Assembly: GCA_964386325.1 (NCBI GenBank)
Contig: CAYLQY010000021.1
Coordinates: 1 to 20,670, forward strand
Source of the DNA: Anaerorhabdus sp964386325
GTDB lineage: Bacteria; Bacillota_I; Bacilli_A; Erysipelotrichales; Erysipelotrichaceae
Direction of reading: 5' to 3'
DNA length: 20,670 nt
Shown here: one piece after another, positions 15,258 through 20,670 of the stretch
Layout of the letters: each line of letters opens with the position of its first letter
Position numbering within the stretch: position 1 is the stretch's first letter
Position numbers and translations under genes: made by a program
Notes under the pieces: generated by a model
The model's input: only the letters and a program-made list of their open reading frames with translations
Database searches by the model: none
What the model was told of the DNA's origin: nothing

Positions 15258-15923
15258 TTATTTTAAAGCGTTTACGAATCTCTCTGTGATTTGCTTAGGG
15301 CGTGTAATTGCTCCACCAACTACCGCTGCATAGGCGCCTAATTCTATACATGCAGCTAAATCTTCTGGTGTGTTAATTTTCCCTTCCGCAATCAATGGCA
15401 CATGAACGCTTTTTGCCACCTCTTTTAATAATTCAAAATTAGGACCGTCTATATTTTTTGAATATGATGTATACCCACAAAGAGTTGTTGATACAACATC
15501 AAATCCTAATTTTTCTGCCTCAATACATTCTTCTAACGTTGAACAATCCGCCATCGCTAAACGATTGTTTTGATGAATATAACCAACTAAATCTTGAAGT
15601 TTTTCTCCATGTGGACGACTACGTTTTGTTGCGTCTAACGCAATCATTTCACATCTTGTTTCCAACAACTCATCAACTTCCTTTTTAGTTGGTGTAATAT
15701 AAACCTCACTATCTTCATAGTTGCGTTTCACAATACCTATAATAGGCAAGTCACAAACCTTTTCAATTTCTAGAATATCTTCTTTTGATTGTGCACGAAT
15801 CGCAACTGCACCACCCTCTTTTGCTGCTACTGCCATTCTTGACATGATATAGCTACTATGTAAAGGTTCTTCTGGTAATGCTTGGCATGAAACTATTAGT
15901 TTACCCTTGATTTTATCCAACAT
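15258..15923 (-). CDS. nanE: N-acetylmannosamine-6-phosphate 2-epimerase NanE
   Basis: A 221-residue TIM-barrel epimerase that interconverts ManNAc-6-P and GlcNAc-6-P in the cytoplasm. The catalytic pair known from Clostridium perfringens NanE is present at the same numbers: Lys66 in IGIVKR and Glu180 in LIAEGKI. Arg43 in AIRAQ and Asp126 in MADCS also match the sugar-phosphate site. Other family segments are ALDATKRSRPHG and TTLCGYTSYS. The gene overlaps the antiterminator gene by 11 bp and has GGAGG before its ATG. No neuraminate lyase (nanA), ManNAc kinase (nanK) or nagA/nagB lie in the window, which fits PTS uptake of already phosphorylated ManNAc, with GlcNAc-6-P processed elsewhere. Confidence 0.95.
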   Translation of the reverse strand: MLDKIKGKLIVSCQALPEEPLHSSYIMSRMAVAAKEGGAVAIRAQSKEDILEIEKVCDLPIIGIVKRNYEDSEVYITPTKKEVDELLETRCEMIALDATKRSRPHGEKLQDLVGYIHQNNRLAMADCSTLEECIEAEKLGFDVVSTTLCGYTSYSKNIDGPNFELLKEVAKSVHVPLIAEGKINTPEDLAACIELGAYAAVVGGAITRPKQITERFVNALK

Positions 15924-16773
15924 AATTTCGCCCCTCCTCTAACCGTGTAATTATATTTTGAATATGTAATGTTAAATATCCAATTTCCCCTTCATGCAAC
16001 TGTAAACCAAATTGGTTCTCTATCATTTTTGATAGATCACAGGCCAATTGATATGTTTCAGGAAGTTGATTTTTTAAACTATCTAAAATTGGATTGTTCA
16101 GTGTTTGTTTCTTACCTGCTCGCTCTAACGCAAATTTTAAATGAGTTACTAATCGCATTCTTTCTAAACTACCATTAGGAATTCTTTGCTTAACACTTTC
16201 TTCAATATAATTAATGCAGTCATTAATGATCTGCATGTATAACGCTGACTTTGATGCATTCTCACGATTGAGTGCCGCATGTACATGTAAAGTAATAAAA
16301 CCTGCTTCGACTTCTGGTAGTTCAATATTTAACTTCTCATTAATCATCGCTAGTGCATCTTGCGCAAAAATATATTCCTTCTCATACATCACACTAAATT
16401 CTTCAAGAAAAATATTATTTACTTTTACATTATTTTTTAAGCGATATATCGAGAAATTAAGATGATCTAAAAGTGCAATGTGAATATACTCATCATAGTG
16501 ATTCCCAAAGCGCTGCTCCATTGTATTTATCAATTCTTCTACAAGTACAATCAACTGTTCATCACAACGAGAAAGTAAATCTAAGTACTGATTAATTTTC
16601 TTATCATCTTTTCTAAAATAAATTTTTTCTATTTTATCTTCATCCAAAAATTCACCATTTCCTTTTTGAAATCCAATCCCTTTTCCAACTACGATACATT
16701 CCTGTTCATTTTGTATATCAAAACACAGGACTATATTATTATTTAAAACTTTTTTGATTTGATAATTATTCAT
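15913..16773 (-). CDS. PRD-containing transcription antiterminator (GlcT/LicT/BglG family)
   Basis: A 286-residue RNA-binding antiterminator. The N-terminal CAT domain (about 1-55, MNNYQIKKVLNNNIVLCFD) binds the RAT hairpin in the leader. Two PTS regulation domains follow, PRD1 with His104 (LLDHLNFS) and His163/His165 (TLHVHAA), and PRD2 with His211 (VTHLKFALERA) and His270 (LTLHIQ). Phosphorylation of these by HPr and by the cognate IIB normally sets activity. A RAT with GlcT-type internal loops lies before the operon, so self-regulation is likely. The ATG at 16773 is preferred over an in-frame GTG at 16785, because it overlaps the stop of the IIA gene in a coupled arrangement, with GGAAG upstream. 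Confidence 0.93.
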   Translation of the reverse strand: MNNYQIKKVLNNNIVLCFDIQNEQECIVVGKGIGFQKGNGEFLDEDKIEKIYFRKDDKKINQYLDLLSRCDEQLIVLVEELINTMEQRFGNHYDEYIHIALLDHLNFSIYRLKNNVKVNNIFLEEFSVMYEKEYIFAQDALAMINEKLNIELPEVEAGFITLHVHAALNRENASKSALYMQIINDCINYIEESVKQRIPNGSLERMRLVTHLKFALERAGKKQTLNNPILDSLKNQLPETYQLACDLSKMIENQFGLQLHEGEIGYLTLHIQNIITRLEEGRNYVG

Positions 16774-17263
16774 TCTTTCTTCCACAGTGATAAATTATTG
16801 ATTGTTGTGCTTCAACATGTTCATTCTCATGACGTACTTGTTCTAAACAAAATTGTTCATGATTTGTGACAATTATCAATATATCTGTCTGATACCCTTT
16901 CTCTTCTATAAGTCTGAAATCACAGTTCACCAGTGGTTCCCCTTGTTTTATCTCTTGCCCTTGTTTAACTAGTATTGTGAAACCTTCACCTTTTAAGTTA
17001 ACAGTATCTATCCCAATATGAATTAATATCTCTACGCCGTCTTTTCCAGTAATACCAAACGCATGTCCGGTTGGAAAAACAACTGATAATACTCCATCTA
17101 TTGGCGATCGAACAGTACTTTCTTCAGGAACTATCGCAAGTCCTTTACCAATTAATCCTTTCGAGAAAACTTCATCTTTTACATTCTCTAAATTCTTAAT
17201 TTCACCATTCGACACTGCTCTTATTTCTTGTTTTTTATTTTTTTTCCATTTATCAAAAATCAT
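16766..17263 (-). CDS. PTS glucose-type IIA protein
   Basis: A 165-residue cytoplasmic phosphocarrier of the Crr/IIA-Glc family. The active-site His82 is in ILIHIGIDTVNL and its partner His67 is in FPTGHAFGI, the two-histidine pair of this family. The opening core VRSPIDGVLSVVF and the late DFRLIEEKGYQTDILIIVTN are also typical. It takes phosphate from HPr and gives it to the IIB domain of the IIBC encoded in the same operon. The ATG at 17263 is chosen over one at 17284 because GGAGG lies 5 bp upstream of it. It is the first gene after the RAT/terminator leader. A solo IIA for an otherwise IIA-less transporter is a consistent set. Confidence 0.94.
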   Translation of the reverse strand: MIFDKWKKNKKQEIRAVSNGEIKNLENVKDEVFSKGLIGKGLAIVPEESTVRSPIDGVLSVVFPTGHAFGITGKDGVEILIHIGIDTVNLKGEGFTILVKQGQEIKQGEPLVNCDFRLIEEKGYQTDILIIVTNHEQFCLEQVRHENEHVEAQQSIIYHCGRKNE

Positions 17264-17284
17264 ATTTTCCTCCAGAAAGAACAT

Positions 17285-17320
17285 AAAAAGCCCATTAAAT
17301 TACGTTGTAATCTAATGAGC
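17285..17320 (-). terminator. Conditional leader terminator of the nanE-PTS operon
   Basis: On the minus strand a 14-bp stem with two G-U pairs (17307-17320 against 17290-17303, 3-nt loop) is followed by TTTTT, ending before the ribosome site of the IIA gene. Its 5' bases are shared with the 3' end of the RAT, so only one structure can form at a time. Confidence 0.88.
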
Positions 17321-17350
17321 TCTTGCCTGATATTTATTCAGTTGCACGCT
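17318..17350 (-). promoter_or_regulatory. RAT antiterminator element (GlcT/LicT type)
   Basis: The minus-strand leader folds as AGC, internal loop GTGCAA, CTGA, apical loop ATAAATA, TCAG, internal loop GCAAGA, GCT. This is the stem and two-internal-loop layout of BglG-family RAT targets, and the CAGGCA(A/T)GA part matches the known B. subtilis sac and ptsG RATs as I remember them. It begins at about the +1 of the promoter and overlaps the terminator by 3 nt. Binding of the antiterminator would stabilise it and allow readthrough. Confidence 0.82.
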
Positions 17351-17358
17351 ACACTGTC

Positions 17359-17387
17359 ATTTTACTTATAAACCATTTCGCTGTCAA
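17359..17387 (-). promoter_or_regulatory. Sigma-A promoter of nanE-PTS operon
   Basis: A consensus TTGACA (minus strand, 17382-17387) and TAAAAT (17359-17364) with 17 bp between. The start would be near 17352, directly before the RAT. Confidence 0.88.
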
Positions 17388-17399
17388 CACTATTTTAAT

Positions 17400-17739
17400 T
17401 TTTAGTAGATTATCAAGTTAAATTGGGCATTGAAAGAAAGCATGAGTAAAATATAATGGAAATAAGAGATGATTTGTGAGGGTCTAAAATGGGAGTCATT
17501 TTATGACTGACACAATTATTGAATATCCTTTACAATCATGGTTAGAGACAAACTGATGATGAAAATACTACTGTTTTAGCTAAGAATCCATAATATAAAT
17601 CATGATTTTCAGCAAGGAATTTTTATTCACTCACCGAACGTTTTATATCAATACAAATTTGTGATAAACTAGAATTAATTAAGCAATACTCATTATTTAC
17701 TATTACTTTTAAAGTTAAATATCTGTGAAAGGAGCAATT
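17400..17739. other. Gene-poor intergenic stretch
   Basis: About 340 bp without a convincing gene. It contains only short, broken reading frames, for example a 17-codon one beginning MTDTIIEYPLQSW near 17503. This could be a remnant of a decayed gene, but I cannot name its source. No strong promoter for the following plus-strand gene was found, though several TA-rich hexamers lie at 17640-17720. No inverted repeat or target-site duplication that would mark an insertion sequence was seen. Confidence 0.4.
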
Positions 17740-18855
17740 ATGAAAAAAAGTCTATTCTTGATTATTTCTTCAATCTTATGTATTGCCCAATGCTCTATAT
17801 TGATATTTGCACAGCAACAATACGATGAAAATGAGTTTCTATTTGAAGAATCAAGTTTCTATAATAAAAAACTAATAACACAGGCTTACAACGATGAACT
17901 ATTTGTCTTAAATACTGATACACATCATTTATTTAGAATATCTAACAATAGTGATGTTTCTCTATTTGTTGAGGATTTAGTTACCAATTTTTCTATATCA
18001 AATAACGTCATTCATATAATAAAAGAAGATAATACTATCGATTTTTTAGATATCTTCTATTCATTTAGCAATTCAGCAATTATTCCTGATATTAAAAATT
18101 ACAATCGCACTGTTGTTACCTATAATCTTGAGTCTCGCAAAAAATTAGATGAATTTTATATTAAATTTGAATGCGATAATAACGGCATGTATTTATACCA
18201 AATTTCTAATAAAGATCGATTTGATGCTAATGTCATGATGCGCAGTAATTCTATTGGCCTAGGCTCATTAATTCACCAAGAAACAGAAAATAAGTTTGTT
18301 TTATTAGATTTTCCAGTTTTTCAATTTTCCGTTCGCGAAGACAGACACTATGCCTTAATAAACGATGATTCAAACGGGAAGTTGATTCATATTAGTTCAA
18401 CCCTTTCTAAAGATAGTGATGAAAGATTAAATCAAATAACATCAAATTACATTGATGAAAATGTATTTTATTTTATTGATGACGGAAATCTAATTTACTA
18501 TTTGAAGGAATCAAGTAAAGAGGTTTCTTCAGATTTGTTACAAGGAAATCTATATTCATACAACGAAGATAATGGCGAGATAAAAATTTTAGTTGAAGCT
18601 AAAGTAAATGATTTTGCTTTAGCTGATAACGCCATTATTTATTCATCTATCTCTAATTGCGGAAAAAATTCTATAGATTTAGCTTGTGGACTCTATTCTT
18701 TTGATGGAAAAGATACAGCTATAGTAATAGAAAATAAGGAAATTCTGACATTTCAAATAAACAATAATAAAATTGTAGCTATTTCAAAAAACAAAAACAC
18801 TACAAATCTAGAATTGTATGTAGATAATCAATTATTCACGATTGAAAGTTATTAA
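17740..18855 (+). CDS. Secreted protein of unknown function, beta-propeller-like
   Basis: A 371-residue protein that I do not recognise. The first 25 or so residues are a classic Sec signal peptide (MKKSLFLIISSILCIAQCSI then a cleavage-like IFAQQ). The cysteines near its end lack the small residue before them needed for a lipobox, so secretion or loose surface attachment is more likely than lipidation. The mature part shows repeated strand-turn units such as DELFVLNTDTHHLFRIS, NGMYLYQISNKDR, ENVFYFIDDGNLIYYLKESS and LYSYNEDNGEIKILVEAK, which are like blades of a TolB/DUF5050-style propeller. The ATG at 17740 follows AAAGGAG. It stands alone before a bidirectional terminator, so its context gives no function. 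Confidence 0.85.
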   Translation: MKKSLFLIISSILCIAQCSILIFAQQQYDENEFLFEESSFYNKKLITQAYNDELFVLNTDTHHLFRISNNSDVSLFVEDLVTNFSISNNVIHIIKEDNTIDFLDIFYSFSNSAIIPDIKNYNRTVVTYNLESRKKLDEFYIKFECDNNGMYLYQISNKDRFDANVMMRSNSIGLGSLIHQETENKFVLLDFPVFQFSVREDRHYALINDDSNGKLIHISSTLSKDSDERLNQITSNYIDENVFYFIDDGNLIYYLKESSKEVSSDLLQGNLYSYNEDNGEIKILVEAKVNDFALADNAIIYSSISNCGKNSIDLACGLYSFDGKDTAIVIENKEILTFQINNNKIVAISKNKNTTNLELYVDNQLFTIESY

Positions 18856-18955
18856 CTATTTTCAAGTTTTAGAAGTGAAAATAAATGATGAAATCTTTAA
18901 ATTTTTTTGCTATGCATCGATGATTTTTGCTTAATAATATATATTAAATTTATAA

Positions 18956-19000
18956 AAAAACTACACATTATTTCACTCAAAGTAAAAACGTGTAGTTTTT
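18956..19000. terminator. Bidirectional intrinsic terminator
   Basis: An 11-bp perfect stem, AAAAACTACAC at 18956-18966 and GTGTAGTTTTT at 18990-19000, with further pairing possible inside the 23-nt loop. T-rich tails occur on both strands. It sits between the convergent secreted-protein gene and the UvrA-like gene. Confidence 0.82.
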
Positions 19001-19071
19001 CTTATTTTAAAGTTACTAGTAACACTTCTAAACAATTCACCACAAGTTGATGTCTTGCTTAGACAACATCA

Positions 19072-20670
19072 TCACTTACAAAGTGATTTCCGTAGATACT
19101 CTGCTGTGATTGTTGTAGCTGAATCTACCATTTCTTGTGGCGTTCCGGTAAATACCACTTCACCGCCACCAGTCCCTCCATCGGGTCCCACATCAATAAT
19201 ATAGTCACCTAATTTCATTACATCTAAATTATGTTCAATAACAATTACGGTGTTTCCTTGTTCAACAAAGCGCTCAAGTAATTTCATAATATTCTTAACA
19301 TCCGATGCATGTAGACCTGTTGTAGGTTCATCTAATAAATAGATATTTCCTTTTTGATCTAAATATTTCGCAAGTTTCAAACGTTGTAACTCACCACTAG
19401 AAAGTGTTGATAAAGGTTGTCCAAGTGATAGATAGGATAAGCCTACTTCATTCAACGCCATGATTTTCTTATGAATTTTTTTCGCATTTTGAAAAAACAC
19501 CAATGCTTCTTCTGCTGTCATCTCTAAAATTTCAACTATGTTTTTTCCATGATAGCGATAAGTTAATGCTTCTTTGCTATATCTTTTCCCTTCACACTCT
19601 TCACATACTGTTTCAACTGGATCCATGAAAACAAGTTCTGTTACAAGGATTCCTTTACCCTTACATGTTGGACAGGCACCCTTACTATTGAATGAGAACA
19701 ATGAGGGATTTACCTTATTTTCATCCGCAATTAGTTTTCTTAATTCATCAAAGAATCCTAAAAATGTTACTGGCATGGAACGATTAGTCGCCATTACAGC
19801 AGACTGGTCAACTATAATTACTCGCTCTTCATATACTTTCGCAAACCCATCACGAAATAAACTAGACTTCCCCGAACCCGCAACCCCTGTAACTACACAA
19901 AGCACATTCTCAGGGACATCTACAGATACATTTTTTAAGTTATGGATTGTGATATCCCGTAAAGGAAGAAAGCTCTTTGGTAAGCGTGTATTTTGTTTGA
20001 TAGAAACATTTTCTCGCATGGCTATTCCTGTCAATGTATCTGATTTAAGCAATCCCTCATAACTTCCTTGAAATAGAATTCTTCCCCCATTTCTTCCAGC
20101 CATTGGTCCCACATCAATCACTTCATCAGCAATTGAAATTACATCTTTATCATGTTCAACCACGAGAACTGTGTTTCCTTTATCACGTAGGCTTCGTAAG
20201 AGTTCCGTCATTCGGTGTACATCACGAGGATGCATTCCTGTGCTTGGTTCATCGAAAATATATGTCATTCCTGTTAATGAACTTCCCATATAACGTACAA
20301 GTTTTAATCGTTGTGCTTCTCCGCCAGAGAGTGTTGTTGATTCACGATTCATACTCAGATAAGGTAATCCAATATCAATCATTCTCGTTAATGATGAAAC
20401 TAATGTCTCCACTAACGTTATGCTCCTTGGATCATTAATTGTTTGAAGTACCGTTCTTAATTGAGTAAATTCCATCTCGCACATTTCATCAATACTATAC
20501 CCATTAATCTTACATGACCTTGTTTTTTCACAAAGTCTTTTACCCCTACAATCAGGGCATTCATGCTCAACGACAAGACTTTTCATGCGGGCAATAGATT
20601 GATCACTTGAATTAGATAAATCACGCTTTATGAGCAGACGTTCTAAATGATTGAAAATTCCTTCAACTTT
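19072..20670 (-). CDS. UvrA-like tandem ABC ATPase, N-terminus beyond window
   Basis: The frame stays open to the right edge, with 28 more codons upstream of the ATG at 20586, so the start lies outside. About 532 residues are visible. They contain a first ABC half with signature TLSGGEAQRLKL and Walker B FDEPSTGMHPRD, then a complete second half with Walker A GVAGSGKSS, a zinc-type CPTCKGKG and CEECEGKRY pair, signature TLSSGELQRLKL and Walker B LLDEPTTGLHASD. This is UvrA architecture. The second signature reads LSSGE rather than the LSGGE of canonical UvrA, and the linkers look shortened. This suggests the compact UvrA-paralogue group (about 750 aa, some linked to drug resistance) rather than the housekeeping excinuclease, but the missing N-terminal part prevents proof. 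Confidence 0.9.
   Translation of the reverse strand, partial: KVEGIFNHLERLLIKRDLSNSSDQSIARMKSLVVEHECPDCRGKRLCEKTRSCKINGYSIDEMCEMEFTQLRTVLQTINDPRSITLVETLVSSLTRMIDIGLPYLSMNRESTTLSGGEAQRLKLVRYMGSSLTGMTYIFDEPSTGMHPRDVHRMTELLRSLRDKGNTVLVVEHDKDVISIADEVIDVGPMAGRNGGRILFQGSYEGLLKSDTLTGIAMRENVSIKQNTRLPKSFLPLRDITIHNLKNVSVDVPENVLCVVTGVAGSGKSSLFRDGFAKVYEERVIIVDQSAVMATNRSMPVTFLGFFDELRKLIADENKVNPSLFSFNSKGACPTCKGKGILVTELVFMDPVETVCEECEGKRYSKEALTYRYHGKNIVEILEMTAEEALVFFQNAKKIHKKIMALNEVGLSYLSLGQPLSTLSSGELQRLKLAKYLDQKGNIYLLDEPTTGLHASDVKNIMKLLERFVEQGNTVIVIEHNLDVMKLGDYIIDVGPDGGTGGGEVVFTGTPQEMVDSATTITAEYLRKSLCK

Noticed and set aside
17400..17739. Insertion sequence remnant
   Set aside because: Only very short broken frames, no terminal repeats, no duplication and no identifiable transposase motif.
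18857..18883. Inverted repeat TATTTTCA/TGAAAATA after the secreted-protein gene
   Set aside because: AT-rich 8-bp arms with an 11-nt loop and no T run; the stronger terminator lies at 18956-19000.
19574..20062. Plus-strand reading frame of 162 codons inside the UvrA-like gene
   Set aside because: Antisense shadow of a strongly conserved ABC protein, with no ribosome site and no recognisable protein character.
1..20670. CRISPR array, tRNA, rRNA or prophage genes
   Set aside because: No regularly spaced repeats, no cloverleaf-like or rRNA-conserved stretches, and no phage structural or integrase proteins were recognised.

Overview
The window is AT-rich, densely packed bacterial DNA with strong AGGAGG-type ribosome binding sites, U-tailed intrinsic terminators and a PRD antiterminator/RAT switch. 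This points to a low-GC member of the Bacillota. The gene mix (PTS sugar operons, no respiratory genes) would suit a gut or oral fermenter such as an Erysipelotrichia or Clostridia relative, but the exact lineage cannot be fixed from sequence alone. No rRNA, tRNA, CRISPR array, phage or intact insertion sequence was recognised.

Region 1 (1-6896, minus strand) is an L-ascorbate operon. Reading from its promoter near 6920-6953: ulaG (lactonase), ulaC/ulaA/ulaB (PTS IIA, IIC, IIB), a perfect intercistronic hairpin, an unrecognised 344-aa beta-rich protein, ulaF, ulaE, a Cof-type HAD phosphatase, and at the very edge the first 22 codons of what looks like a transketolase N-terminal subunit. Ascorbate would enter as ascorbate-6-P, be opened by UlaG, and end as D-xylulose-5-P through UlaE and UlaF. 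The decarboxylase step (UlaD) is not encoded in the visible operon. The unknown 344-aa gene sits where a pathway enzyme would be expected, and this is the most interesting point in the window.

Region 2 (6897-8695) is the divergent control region and regulator unit. It holds a perfect 8-bp inverted repeat across a candidate ula promoter, an exact 9-bp direct repeat with 20-bp period, and a cre-like site. On the plus strand follow a two-TM helical-repeat-like membrane protein and a DeoR-family repressor (UlaR-like), then a terminator.

Region 3 (8719-13719) contains a DUF3788-like protein and yaaA (minus), an acyltransferase-3 membrane protein (plus), then a minus-strand operon GNAT acetyltransferase - M42 aminopeptidase - AEC permease with its own extended -10 promoter and terminator.

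Region 4 (13738-17387, minus) is a second PTS operon: glucose-type IIA, GlcT/LicT-type antiterminator, NanE epimerase and IIBC transporter. A near-ideal sigma-A promoter, a RAT element and an overlapping terminator precede it, so it appears controlled by antitermination. Its likely substrate is an amino sugar, probably N-acetylmannosamine.

Region 5 (17400-20670) has a gene-poor stretch, a secreted protein of unknown function (plus), a bidirectional terminator, and a UvrA-like tandem-ABC protein (minus) that runs off the right edge.
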